Part shown: one piece after another, positions 17,875 through 26,436 of the stretch
How positions within the stretch are numbered: position 1 is the first letter of the stretch
Layout of the letters: each line of letters begins with the position of its first letter
Assembly (NCBI GenBank): GCA_943372195.1
Contig: CALRXS010000001.1
Location: forward strand, 124,001 to 188,000
Direction: 5' to 3'
Source of the DNA: JAEYZM01 sp943372195
GTDB taxonomy: Bacteria; Bacteroidota; Bacteroidia; Sphingobacteriales; Sphingobacteriaceae
Length of the DNA: 64,000 bases
The notes under the pieces: model-generated
Databases searched by the model: none
Told to the model about the DNA's origin: nothing
The model's input: only the letters and a program-made list of their open reading frames with translations
Translations under genes and position numbers: made by a program

Positions 17875-18444
17875 ATGAACTATATAAGCAACGAATCAAT
17901 TTCATCAGATTCAGTAAGTCAATACCTAAATTCTAAAACCGAATTCGATACTTGCGAATTCGAGAATTGTGACTTTTCATCGCAAAATTTAGCTGAGTAT
18001 ATTTTTACTGATTGTGTATTTAAAGATTGTAATTTGAGTACTGCTCGAATTACTAAAACTGCCTTTAGAAATGTGAGGTTTGTGAATTCTAAATTACTCG
18101 GACTTAGATTTGATTCGGCGCATGATATCGGAATGGAAATAAGTTTCGAAAATTGTCAGTTGAACAATTCAGTATTCTATAAATGCAAAATGAAGGGCAC
18201 ATCATTTATGAATTGCTCATTAAAAGAATGTGATTTTTCAGAAGCTGATTTAAGAGAAGCCAACTTTGATACTTCTGATTTATCAGATGCAACATTCGAC
18301 CAAACATTACTCGAGAAGGCTGATTTTACAAGTGCTTTGGGCTTTAGAATTCAACCCGAACAAAATAAAATAAAAGGAGCAATGTTTTCGTCAACAAACC
18401 TTGCAGGCTTACTGACGCAATATGAGATCAAGATTAAACATTAA
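17875..18444 (+). CDS. Pentapeptide-repeat protein
   Basis: 189 residues forming a right-handed quadrilateral beta-helix of pentapeptide repeats (pattern A/C-D/N-L/F-x-x), e.g. CEFENCDFSSQNLAEYIF, CDFSEADLREANFD and TSDLSDATFDQTLLEKADF. It lacks a signal peptide. Size and fold recall McbG/Qnr-type proteins that mimic DNA and protect gyrase, but no diagnostic residue lets me claim that. The ATG at 17875 is used, since the longer frame starts inside the upstream hairpin element. A perfect palindromic terminator overlaps the stop. It is surrounded by three copies of the same hairpin element, suggesting a recently moved or specially regulated gene. Confidence 0.88.
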   Translation: MNYISNESISSDSVSQYLNSKTEFDTCEFENCDFSSQNLAEYIFTDCVFKDCNLSTARITKTAFRNVRFVNSKLLGLRFDSAHDIGMEISFENCQLNNSVFYKCKMKGTSFMNCSLKECDFSEADLREANFDTSDLSDATFDQTLLEKADFTSALGFRIQPEQNKIKGAMFSSTNLAGLLTQYEIKIKH

Positions 18445-18476
18445 AATTTTAATGTTTAATCTTAAATCTTTTTTTC
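18430..18476 (+). terminator. Terminator overlapping the end of the pentapeptide gene
   Basis: Perfect 34 bp palindrome (18430-18463; 17 nt arms beginning AAGATTAAACATTAAAA) followed by a run of T. The left arm contains the last codons and stop of the gene. Confidence 0.9.
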
Positions 18477-18479
18477 TTC

Positions 18480-18636
18480 ACCGTCAAAATTTTTAAATGA
18501 AATTCTTTTTCACCGTCAAAATTTTGTAAATAAAAAAAGCAATTAATTCCTCTGCTGTAAATTATAAAGTGCAACGGTCAATACTTCGCAATTTCTATTA
18601 AAAAATCACACCTTTTCATTTAAAAATTTTAACGGT
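18480..18636 (-). repeat. Hairpin element, copy 3 (reverse), with extra arm
   Basis: Read on the minus strand: left arm 18636-18613 (starts ACCGTTAAAATTTTTAAATG), then GGTGTGAT (plus-strand ATCACACC, 18605-18612), about 65 nt, TTGCTTTTTTT, then the right arm 18538-18512 ending GACGGT. The core is 125 bp. A second right-arm copy follows at 18500-18480 and pairs with the left arm without a bulge. Arm sequence is unrelated to copies 1 and 2, yet the layout is the same. Confidence 0.75.
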
Positions 18637-18708
18637 TAGGGGAGATTTTCTGGTGTGGCGAATATTCTAATAACTAATTACAACTCACTAGTCACTAAAA
18701 TGCACGTA

Positions 18709-18857
18709 AGTCTTTGAAATTTCTGAATAAAAGGGTGTGATAGATTTACAGAACATGGTGCTGTCAAGCAGTTATTCATATTATATAGGTTCGTACTCAG
18801 CAACTGACTTTTTTATTCAGAAATTCAAAGACTGAAAAACCTTTTAGAAATTCAAAG
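18709..18857 (+). repeat. Hairpin element, copy 2, with extra arm
   Basis: Core 125 bp (18709-18833). The left arm starts AGTCTTTGAAATTTCTGAAT and pairs with the right arm ending TTCAAAGACT, with the same bulged A as copy 1. GGTGTGAT is at 18734-18741. A small hairpin TCAG-caa-CTGA followed by CTTTTTT precedes the right arm. A partial second right arm, AGAAATTCAAAG, follows at 18846-18857. Where copy 1 has G:C in the arm, copy 2 has T:A, a compensatory change. Confidence 0.78.
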
Positions 18858-18908
18858 AAGAAAAAAGAAAATAGAAAAACGTAAAAAAAGGATTTTAAAT
18901 AAAATAAT

Positions 18909-18943
18909 AAAGGGTTCGGGGATTAATTCCTCGAACCCTTTAT
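18909..18943 (-). terminator. Hairpin at the end of the rluF-like gene
   Basis: AAAGGGTTCG...CGAACCCTTT hairpin overlapping the last codons of the minus-strand gene, a probable terminator. Confidence 0.6.
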
Positions 18944-19648
18944 CATTTTATTTAACTCTGCAATCTCTTGATCTGTTAGATCCCTCCATTCACCAAGCGG
19001 TAAGCCTTTCAACTTTAGATTCATAATTCTAATACGTTCTAGCTTTAGAACTTCGTAACCGAAATGCTCGCACATTCTACGTATTTGTCGGTTTAAACCT
19101 TGTACTAAAATTATTTTAAATGTATTCGCCGCAATCTGTTCTATTTTACATTTCTTGGTCATTACACCTAACATCGGTACACCATTCGACATACCTTGTA
19201 TTACAGATTCTGTTAATGGTTTATCAACTGTTACTATGTATTCCTTTTCATGTTCGTTGCCTGCTCGTAATATTTTATTGACGATGTCGCCATTATTGGT
19301 CAATAATATCAAGCCTTGCGAATCTTTATCTAATCTACCAATAGGGAAGATGCGTGTACTATGATTCACGAAATCTATAATATTATCTCTTACATTTTTT
19401 TCAGTAGTAGAAGTGATGCCTACTGGTTTATTTAATGCAATAAAAATTAAATCTTCTTCTTCTCTTGGCTCTAACTCTAATCCGTTTACTCGTACTTTAT
19501 CTCTAGCAAAAACTAAGTCACCAATTCTAGCTCTTTTACCATTTAAAAATACATGCCCCTGCTCAATGTATTTATCTGCCTGCCTTCTAGAGCATATGCC
19601 CGAATCTGCAATGTATTTATTTAATCGTATTCCTTTTGATTGACTCAT
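18923..19648 (-). CDS. rluF: 23S rRNA pseudouridine synthase, RluF/RluB type
   Basis: Isomerises a uridine of 23S rRNA to pseudouridine. 241 residues: N-terminal S4 RNA-binding domain (IRLNKYIADSGICSRRQADK) and RsuA-family catalytic domain with the motif FPIGRLDKDSQGLILLTNNG, whose Asp in RLDKDS is the catalytic residue, then QGLNRQIRRMCEHFGYEV. The C-terminal wording and length fit RluF best, but RluB or RluE cannot be ruled out. It lies 12 nt downstream of the sigma-54 regulator on the same strand. Confidence 0.85.
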   Translation of the reverse strand: MSQSKGIRLNKYIADSGICSRRQADKYIEQGHVFLNGKRARIGDLVFARDKVRVNGLELEPREEEDLIFIALNKPVGITSTTEKNVRDNIIDFVNHSTRIFPIGRLDKDSQGLILLTNNGDIVNKILRAGNEHEKEYIVTVDKPLTESVIQGMSNGVPMLGVMTKKCKIEQIAANTFKIILVQGLNRQIRRMCEHFGYEVLKLERIRIMNLKLKGLPLGEWRDLTDQEIAELNKMIKGSRN

Positions 19649-19660
19649 TATTTCTTGCTA

Positions 19661-21046
19661 TTAAGCATCTCTCTTTAATCCGTATTTCTCTATCTTATTA
19701 TACAAATGACTTCTTTGTATCTCCATCTCATCAGCCGTCTTACTAACGTTCCATCCGTTTTTCTCTAACTTACTTAATATGTATTCTTTTTCAGTCTCGT
19801 CTTTAAACTCTTGAAACGATTTATACTTTGAGAAATCAGAACTAGATGGCGAACTCAATACTATACTCGATTCGTTTATATGATTACTCGAACGATTAGC
19901 ATTTAGATATACATCTTCTTTGGTTATTGATTTATCACTTAATATGATCAAGCGCTCTATCATATTATGTAACTCTCGTATATTACCTGTCCAGTTAATT
20001 TGCATCAAAGCATCTAATGCTGCTGCTTCAAATTTCTTTACTGGTATACCATATTCTCCACAGATCTCTTCTAGAAAACTCTGCGCTATCTCTGGTATAT
20101 CTTCTCTTCTTTCATTTAGCGACGGAACATGTATAATGATCACACTCAAGCGATGATACAAGTCCATTCTAAAATTATTCTGCTCTATCTCTTTAAATAA
20201 ATCTTTATTAGTAGCAGCAATTATTCTTACATCTACCGATATTTCTTTCTCTCCTCCAACTCGTGTAATTTTATTTTCTTGTAGGGCACGAAGAACTTTT
20301 GATTGGGCACTCATGCTCATGTCACCAATTTCATCTAGAAATAAGGTGCCACCATTTGCTTGCTCGAATTTGCCAATGCGTTGTTTTATTGCGGATGTAA
20401 ACGACCCTTTCTCATGTCCGAAAAGCTCACTCTCTATTAACTCCGAAGGAATCGCTGCACAATTCACTTCTATCAAAGGTCCGTTTGCTCTGTTACTTTT
20501 TTCATGAATCCATCGCGCTACTAATTCTTTTCCACTTCCATTTTCTCCAGTGATCAACACTCTTGCCTCTGTTGGTGCAACCTTTTCAATGGTATCTTTT
20601 ATTCGGATGATGGGAGAGGTGTTACCTATTATATCTCTAGTCTTACTAACCTTACGCTTTAATATTTTCGTTTCTGTTACTAATTCTTTTTTCTCTAAAG
20701 CATTTCTTACTGCAATTAATAATCTATTTAAATCTGGTGGTTTTTGTAAGAAATCATAAGCACCTTTTTTAGTTGCTTCTACTGCTGTATCTATTGTGCC
20801 ATGTCCTGATATCATGATGAACGGTAGGTCAGGCTTTATCTCATTTGCTGCCGTCAATACATCCATACCATCCATCTTAGGCATTTTAATATCACACATC
20901 ACTAAATCAAAATCTTCTTTTTTGATCATCGATAATCCTTCAGCACCATCCGCAGCTTCTTTTACCTCATATTTTTCGTATTCAAGTATCTCTTTCAGCG
21001 TGCTTCTGATACTTTTCTCGTCATCTATAATTAATATTTTCGGCAT
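19661..21046 (-). CDS. Sigma-54-dependent response regulator, NtrC family
   Basis: 461 residues: receiver domain (ILIIDDEKSIRSTLKEIL; phosphorylatable Asp in LVMCDIKMP), AAA+ domain (Walker A TGENGSGKELVARW, Walker B GGTLFLDEIGDMS, arginine region DLYHRLSVIIIHVPSLNERR) and a Fis-type HTH (NVSKTADEMEIQRSHLYNKI). The loop that contacts sigma-54, usually GAFTGA, reads GSFTSA here. No sensor kinase is adjacent. The ATG at 21046 gives a standard receiver start. The downstream rluF-like gene is probably co-transcribed. The target pathway is unknown. Confidence 0.92.
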   Translation of the reverse strand: MPKILIIDDEKSIRSTLKEILEYEKYEVKEAADGAEGLSMIKKEDFDLVMCDIKMPKMDGMDVLTAANEIKPDLPFIMISGHGTIDTAVEATKKGAYDFLQKPPDLNRLLIAVRNALEKKELVTETKILKRKVSKTRDIIGNTSPIIRIKDTIEKVAPTEARVLITGENGSGKELVARWIHEKSNRANGPLIEVNCAAIPSELIESELFGHEKGSFTSAIKQRIGKFEQANGGTLFLDEIGDMSMSAQSKVLRALQENKITRVGGEKEISVDVRIIAATNKDLFKEIEQNNFRMDLYHRLSVIIIHVPSLNERREDIPEIAQSFLEEICGEYGIPVKKFEAAALDALMQINWTGNIRELHNMIERLIILSDKSITKEDVYLNANRSSNHINESSIVLSSPSSSDFSKYKSFQEFKDETEKEYILSKLEKNGWNVSKTADEMEIQRSHLYNKIEKYGLKRDA

Positions 21047-21076
21047 GTGTTGTTCTCGTTTCGTATGTAAGTATAA

Positions 21077-21106
21077 TAAAAAAACCCAATTGATTGAATT
21101 GGGTTT
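21077..21106 (-). terminator. Terminator of RNase P RNA
   Basis: On the minus strand AAACCCAATT-caatc-AATTGGGTTT followed by TTTTT, positioned just downstream of the rnpB 3' end. Confidence 0.85.
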
Positions 21107-21129
21107 CACAAAATGTATTCCAAAAAAAA

Positions 21130-21480
21130 TGCAAATTCATAAGCCGGGTTCTGTAATAGCCTATCATTTATCTAGGCTTACCATTGCTAGTAAGCTCTAA
21201 CGCACTACCCATTCCGAGTGATCTTGCGATCAGACAACGAGCAGCCATCGTGCTCGGAACCTATTTGTGCTTTCAACTCCTGAGGTTTACCGAAATGTGT
21301 ATCACTACACAAGTCCGTGAGCTCTTACCTCACGTTTTCACCCTTACCATTTGCATGGCGGTATATTCTCTGTGGCACTTTCTGTCTTCATTGCTGAAGC
21401 CTTCTTGTTAAGAAGCAAGATGCTCTGTGTTGCCCGGACTTTCCTCTTTGCGCAAGGCAAAGCGATAGACGAATTTGCGT
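21130..21480 (-). ncRNA. rnpB: RNase P RNA (class A)
   Basis: Catalytic RNA of RNase P, which matures tRNA 5' ends. On the minus strand it shows the hallmark segments GAGGAAAGTCCGGGCAACAC (5' part), AGTGCCACAGAGAA, GGTAAGGGTGAAAACGTGAG, GTAAGAGCTCACG and the 3' AGAACCCGGCTTA. The ends pair as helix P1 (GCAAATTCGT with ATGAATTTGC), which sets the boundaries. About 350 nt, normal for a bacterial A-type RNA. A TACATTTG -7 box lies directly upstream, and a hairpin terminator follows. Confidence 0.96.
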
Positions 21481-21482
21481 TA

Positions 21483-21490
21483 CAAATGTA
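21483..21490 (-). promoter_or_regulatory. -7 box of rnpB
   Basis: Minus-strand TACATTTG immediately upstream of the RNase P RNA 5' end. I see no clear -33 TTTG. Confidence 0.6.
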
Positions 21491-21494
21491 GGAA

Positions 21495-22448
21495 TTATTT
21501 TAAGATTACTTCTGTTGCTCCGTATCCGAATTTTTCTTTACGGGCATCTTTAAAAGTTTTTACATGCGGATGTTTGCCCAATTGTTTGTGTATCTCGTTG
21601 CGTAAAGTACCATTGCCTACACCGTGTATAAAGATGATGTTTGCATAATGATGTGCTATAGCAGCCTCTAAACTTCTGCGAAATGTCTCTAATTGTAATC
21701 TCAACATTTCATCGGGTTTCATCGTGGGGAAGTTCTCTGTTATTTCTTCGATGTGTAAATCAACTTCTCGCAATGGCATATGTATATCATTGCCTGTACT
21801 TGATTTATTTTCTTGTAATTTACTTTGTAGATCGTGAACATCCACCGTAATATTATTTTCTACTTCTAATAAACTCAAGTACCCTTTCTCAGTTAAAAAC
21901 GGAATGTCTTTTTGTTGAGTCATCACTTGTTTAGCCTTTATGATTTTCTTCAAAACCATTGGCTGCACTGGCTGATAAGGTCCGTCTTTATATCTCAATA
22001 TTTGAAAATGTAAACTAGAACCTTGGTCTAATTCTGTTAATGTTTGTGAGGCTATTCTTTGTGAACTTCTCGATAATATAATATCGAAATATACTCCTTC
22101 GTATGTTTGGTCTTTTTGAATACTGAAATTCAATGCTATATCATACGATGTGCCATTCACTAAGTAAATATGAAAAAGATGTGAAATCTTAATATCATTT
22201 ACAATCGCTAAATATAACTGCTGTTCAGTGCTAGAATTGATTTGTTGATTTGCTAGTGGTAACTCTTCTAAGTCTTCTCTTAATTGCGACTCGGCACTTT
22301 GTACTAACACAATTTCGTTGGCTAACACAGTTATTTCAAAATCACCATCAATGGTTACACCTATTAATTGGTGATCAATGATTCGGGTAACAACCCCTTC
22401 TTGTTTCTCGTTGAGAAAACGTACATAATCACCAATTTTATAGGTCAT
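21495..22448 (-). CDS. DUF2027 and Smr domain protein
   Basis: 317 residues. The N-terminus (IGDYVRFLNEKQEGVVTRI) and the middle beta-rich region fit DUF2027, a domain seen in Bacteroidota. The C-terminal Smr domain (about 230-317) begins EVDLHIEEITENFPTM and has the FIHGVGNGTLRNEIHKQL motif typical of the MutS2-type Smr fold, a putative nuclease or nucleic-acid-binding module. It overlaps no neighbour; the phosphohexomutase gene lies 12 nt upstream on the same strand. The cellular function is not known. Confidence 0.9.
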   Translation of the reverse strand: MTYKIGDYVRFLNEKQEGVVTRIIDHQLIGVTIDGDFEITVLANEIVLVQSAESQLREDLEELPLANQQINSSTEQQLYLAIVNDIKISHLFHIYLVNGTSYDIALNFSIQKDQTYEGVYFDIILSRSSQRIASQTLTELDQGSSLHFQILRYKDGPYQPVQPMVLKKIIKAKQVMTQQKDIPFLTEKGYLSLLEVENNITVDVHDLQSKLQENKSSTGNDIHMPLREVDLHIEEITENFPTMKPDEMLRLQLETFRRSLEAAIAHHYANIIFIHGVGNGTLRNEIHKQLGKHPHVKTFKDARKEKFGYGATEVILK

Positions 22449-22460
22449 CTTATTTTAATG

Positions 22461-23867
22461 TTAAGCTAATAATGTAGCTTTTGTAGCGTCTAATATTTTA
22501 AATGATTCTTCAGAATTGCTAGCCTCAGAATAGGTTCTTAATACTGGCTCTGTTCCTGATGGGCGAATCATTACCCAACCTCCATTGTCTAAATGAAACT
22601 TGAATCCGTCCATGTCTTCCACATTCGTCACTTTGTAATTTCCGAATGAAGTGTACTTGCCAGATTTGCAATTTGAAATGATAGTTTGTTTCAATGATTC
22701 TTCTAAATGTAAATCATAACGCTCTACAGCAAATGAACCTACTATTTCATAAACTTCTTCAATTAATTCACGTAATGACTTACCTGTTTTTGCCATGAAT
22801 TCCCATACAGTTAATCCGATCCATATTCCATCTCGCTCTGGTATATGCCCTGTAATTGCTATACCTCCCGACTCTTCACCTCCTGCTAAGAATGGTTCTT
22901 TGTCTTCAACCATTATCTCACAGATATATTTGAATCCGATTTTTGTAACCTGTTGTTTCAATCCATATGCTTTACATAACTCATCTATCTTGCGAGTACA
23001 TGAGAATGTTGTAATTACTTGTCCGGTTTTGTTTTTATACTTCACCAAATAATGTATCAATAACAAAATGATATGATGTGAATCCACAAAATTTCCTTGG
23101 TCATCATATAAACCAATACGGTCAGCATCACCATCAGTCGCAAGAGCAGAATCAATATTGCCTGCCATCTTTATCATTTCTGATAACTCAGTTAAATTCT
23201 TATGAATAGGCTCAGGTGCTTGCTTGTCGAAACTTGGGTTATAATCGCAATGTAAGAATGTTGCTTCAGGCAAGATTCTACGCATTACGTTTTGTCCCGC
23301 TCCATACATCGCATCATACGCTAAATTCAATCTAGAATTACGAATCGCCTCCATATCAAATGATGCTTCTACATGGTCTAAATACATGGTTTCCATGTCA
23401 ACGTATTTTATCAATCCTTGCTTCACATATTCATCTACGCTTAATGCATTGTTACTGAAAGTATCTGGAATTAAATCTTCAACAGCTGATATTTCTGCTG
23501 GTGTAGCAGGTCCGCCGTAACTAGCTTTTATCTTGAATCCGTTGTATTCAGGCGGATTATGACTTGCTGTTATAATGATACCCGCATCAGCTTTTAAATT
23601 AACTGTTGCTAATGAAATCATTGGTGTGCTCACGAAATCGGTATCGCACATATATACTTTAATTCCTTCTGCAGCCATCACTCTAGCTACACTATCTACA
23701 AATAGTTTTCCTGCAAATCGGCAGTCATTTCCTAATGTTATTACAGGATTAGCATTTGATTTTTTTAACCAATCTGCTGTTCCTTTTGCTACTCTTTCTA
23801 CGTTTTCAACGGTAAATTCTTTAGCGATTATCGCTCTCCATCCGTCTGTACCAAATTTAATTTTCAT
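22461..23867 (-). CDS. Phosphoglucomutase/phosphomannomutase family
   Basis: Alpha-D-phosphohexomutase of 468 residues, interconverting sugar-1- and sugar-6-phosphates. Motifs in order: KFGTDGWRAI (start), phosphoserine loop ITASHNPPEYNGFKI, metal loop ATDGDADRIGL, sugar-binding GGEESGGIA and phosphate-binding RPSGTEPVLRTY. The choice between phosphoglucomutase, phosphomannomutase and phosphoglucosamine mutase is not clear from motifs. Confidence 0.92.
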   Translation of the reverse strand: MKIKFGTDGWRAIIAKEFTVENVERVAKGTADWLKKSNANPVITLGNDCRFAGKLFVDSVARVMAAEGIKVYMCDTDFVSTPMISLATVNLKADAGIIITASHNPPEYNGFKIKASYGGPATPAEISAVEDLIPDTFSNNALSVDEYVKQGLIKYVDMETMYLDHVEASFDMEAIRNSRLNLAYDAMYGAGQNVMRRILPEATFLHCDYNPSFDKQAPEPIHKNLTELSEMIKMAGNIDSALATDGDADRIGLYDDQGNFVDSHHIILLLIHYLVKYKNKTGQVITTFSCTRKIDELCKAYGLKQQVTKIGFKYICEIMVEDKEPFLAGGEESGGIAITGHIPERDGIWIGLTVWEFMAKTGKSLRELIEEVYEIVGSFAVERYDLHLEESLKQTIISNCKSGKYTSFGNYKVTNVEDMDGFKFHLDNGGWVMIRPSGTEPVLRTYSEASNSEESFKILDATKATLLA

Positions 23868-23984
23868 ACTAATCTTATATTATGCTTGCTAAAATAGGTT
23901 TTTTTGCAAGAAATAGTAAATATTGAATGTTAAACAATTATTTTATGTTAATTAATTTTATAATTGTGACTCTATAATTATCGA

Positions 23985-25052
23985 ATGAAAGAAAATATTG
24001 TACAAAGAATATACTTTTTAGACTCTCTACGAGGCATTGCAGCCATTATGGTGGTATTTTATCACTTCATCGGATGGCATTACCCAAGTAGCTTAAAATT
24101 TCATCTTTCATCTTTTATATTTAACGGGAGTGATGCTGTTTCGTTTTTCTTTGTATTAAGCGGATTGGTGCTTTCTTTGGGTTTGTTCAAGTCAATAGAT
24201 AATTTAAATATCTGGAACTATACCTACAGAAGAATCCTAAGACTTTACCCGGCTTATGTTCTAGTTGTATTGCTGAATTTTCTTTACTGGAATAGAGCCG
24301 CAATTGATTTAACTTTAGTCAAAGAATTATTTTTTAATAACTCTCAAAATATTTGGCAAGAGTTATTGTTGTTAAGGGCTAATCATAAGTTTTATGTACC
24401 GGGCTGGACGTTAGAAGTAGAGATGGCGCTGTCTTTATTGATGCCATTGATAGTTGTTGTAGCTAAGTATAATATTAAATACTTGTATTTTTTATTGTTG
24501 ATGCCTTTTCTAATATCCGGACATATATCAAGTTTTATATTTCATTTTACATTAGGTACTATTATAGCATATCATTATGATGATATTAGAAATTATGATT
24601 TCAAATCATCTAGATGGTATAAGTATAGACACCTAATATATTTAGCTGTATTCTTCTTTTATTCGATAAGACATATCGAGAGAATGTCACCCTTTGGATC
24701 ATTCTATTATAAGATGATGGAATACCTTAGAATTGATACTTTTCATTATACTGGACTAGCTTCTGCAGCAATTCTAATTATTGTCATTAACAACCAAAAA
24801 ATTCAGAACTTTTTGCATAAAAAGATTTTTAAGTTTTTAGGGGAGATATCTTACAGTGTTTACTTAACGCATTGGTTATTTGTAATGTTAATCATGGAAA
24901 ATTGGCAAAACCTATTAGCCTATTTCCCTAATTTCTATATTGGTTTTGCTAGTCTTTTAACAATTTGTATATCGGCTACAATCATTTCTTCGTATTTCCT
25001 TTACAAATTTGTTGAATTGCCTTTTATTAAATTATCTAAAAAGGCAGCTTAA
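23985..25052 (+). CDS. Acyltransferase family 3 membrane protein
   Basis: 355 residues with about ten transmembrane segments. The N-terminus YFLDSLRGIAAIMVVFYHF carries the conserved Arg and His of acyltransferase family 3 (OafA/YrhL type), and GWTLEVEMALSL is the second family motif. Such proteins transfer acetyl or other acyl groups to envelope polysaccharides or lipids. No C-terminal SGNH domain is present. It stands alone, 63 nt before lysC; the substrate is unknown. Confidence 0.88.
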   Translation: MKENIVQRIYFLDSLRGIAAIMVVFYHFIGWHYPSSLKFHLSSFIFNGSDAVSFFFVLSGLVLSLGLFKSIDNLNIWNYTYRRILRLYPAYVLVVLLNFLYWNRAAIDLTLVKELFFNNSQNIWQELLLLRANHKFYVPGWTLEVEMALSLLMPLIVVVAKYNIKYLYFLLLMPFLISGHISSFIFHFTLGTIIAYHYDDIRNYDFKSSRWYKYRHLIYLAVFFFYSIRHIERMSPFGSFYYKMMEYLRIDTFHYTGLASAAILIIVINNQKIQNFLHKKIFKFLGEISYSVYLTHWLFVMLIMENWQNLLAYFPNFYIGFASLLTICISATIISSYFLYKFVELPFIKLSKKAA

Positions 25053-25089
25053 TTTAACTGTAAATATCAGTATATAAAGAAATTATTTC

Positions 25090-25097
25090 TATTTTTG
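25090..25097 (+). promoter_or_regulatory. -7 box of lysC
   Basis: TATTTTTG, a match to TAnnTTTG, 18 nt before the lysC ATG and outside the preceding coding sequence. Confidence 0.55.
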
Positions 25098-25115
25098 CGC
25101 AAATTTATAATTTAA

Positions 25116-26435
25116 ATGAAAGTATTAAAATTCGGGGGGACGTCTGTTGGCAGTCCAGAGCGCATGCGTCGCTTAATGGACATTATCAACGCTAATGATC
25201 GTCAAATCGTTGTATTATCAGCAGTTTCTGGTACAACGAATAATTTAGTAGATATTGCAAGTTTCTTATACGATAAAAAGCATGAAGAGGCTAATGCTCT
25301 AATTGATATTTTAGAGGCTAAATACATTGATTTTATAAAAGAATTATTTCCCAAAGCAGAATATCTTAAGAAGTCAAGTCAATTAATTACCGAACATTTT
25401 AATTCTATTCGAGCATTCACACAAGATCTCTTTACCGTTTACGAAGAGCGTATCATATTATCTAAAGGTGAACTTATTTCAACTGCTTTATTTACTTATT
25501 ATTTAGAGCAAGAAGGTCATAATGCAGTGTTATTACCTGCTTTAGACTTCATGCGTTTAGACGAGCATTCAGAACCTAATATTTCTTATACAACTGAACA
25601 TTTAACTCCTTTTATAGAATCGAATAAAAATGTAAATATTTTTATCACTCAAGGCTATATATGTAGAAATCATTTTGGTGAAGTAGATAATTTAAAGAGA
25701 GGTGGATCTGATTATACAGCTTCGTTAATAGGTGCAGCGATAAAGGCAGAGGAGGTGCAAATCTGGACAGACATAGACGGAATGCATAATAACGATCCGA
25801 GGATTGTATCGAATACAAAGCCAATCAGAAATTTAAGTTTCAACGAAGCTGCGGAGTTAGCTTATTTTGGTGCTAAAATTTTACATCCACAAAGTGTATT
25901 CCCGGCTCAACGTTATAACATACCAGTGAGATTATTAAATACTATGGAACCCAATGCTCCTGGTACTTTGATATCTTCAGCATTGTCTGATTCTGGTATC
26001 AAATCAATCGCTGCGAAAGATGGAATTACTGCCTTGAAAATTCAATCGTCTCGAATGCTTTTAGCTTATGGTTTCTTGAGAAAAGTATTTGAAGTTTTTG
26101 AAAGATATAAAACACCAATTGATATGATCACAACTTCTGAAGTTGCAGTATCATTAACAATTGACGATGATTCAAACTTAACAGAAATTTTAAAAGAGTT
26201 GAATGACTTCGGAAGTGTAGAAGTTGATAAAGATCAAACTATAATTTGTGTAGTTGGTGATTTCTTAGCAAGCAAATCTGGTTATGCAGCACAAGTGTTT
26301 GAATCGTTAAAGTCAATTCCGATTAGAATGATCTCATATGGCGGAAGTACTAATAATATCTCAGTATTAGTCAATTCTAATTTGAAAAAAGACGCATTAA
26401 TTGCATTACACAAAGGACTGTTTGATATAAATTAA
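25116..26435 (+). CDS. lysC: Aspartate kinase (lysine pathway)
   Basis: Phosphorylates aspartate in the first step of the lysine/threonine/methionine pathway. 439 residues: kinase domain with MKVLKFGGTSVGSPERM, GEVDNLKRGGSDYTASLIGA and the WTDIDGMHNNDPRIV motif, then two ACT domains (about 300-439; GITALKIQSSRMLLAYGF, ICVVGDFLASKSGYAA) for feedback control. It lies one nucleotide upstream of lysA, so lysine synthesis is the likely role. A second aspartate kinase is at 61.6 kb. Confidence 0.94.
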   Translation: MKVLKFGGTSVGSPERMRRLMDIINANDRQIVVLSAVSGTTNNLVDIASFLYDKKHEEANALIDILEAKYIDFIKELFPKAEYLKKSSQLITEHFNSIRAFTQDLFTVYEERIILSKGELISTALFTYYLEQEGHNAVLLPALDFMRLDEHSEPNISYTTEHLTPFIESNKNVNIFITQGYICRNHFGEVDNLKRGGSDYTASLIGAAIKAEEVQIWTDIDGMHNNDPRIVSNTKPIRNLSFNEAAELAYFGAKILHPQSVFPAQRYNIPVRLLNTMEPNAPGTLISSALSDSGIKSIAAKDGITALKIQSSRMLLAYGFLRKVFEVFERYKTPIDMITTSEVAVSLTIDDDSNLTEILKELNDFGSVEVDKDQTIICVVGDFLASKSGYAAQVFESLKSIPIRMISYGGSTNNISVLVNSNLKKDALIALHKGLFDIN

Positions 26436-26436
26436 G

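Noticed and set aside
17731..18857. Integron attC sites
   Set aside because: The imperfect palindromes are reminiscent of attC, but I find no paired RYYYAAC/GTTRRRY core sites and no integrase gene.
17731..18857. Retron ncRNA
   Set aside because: There is no reverse transcriptase gene nearby and no typical msr/msd organisation.
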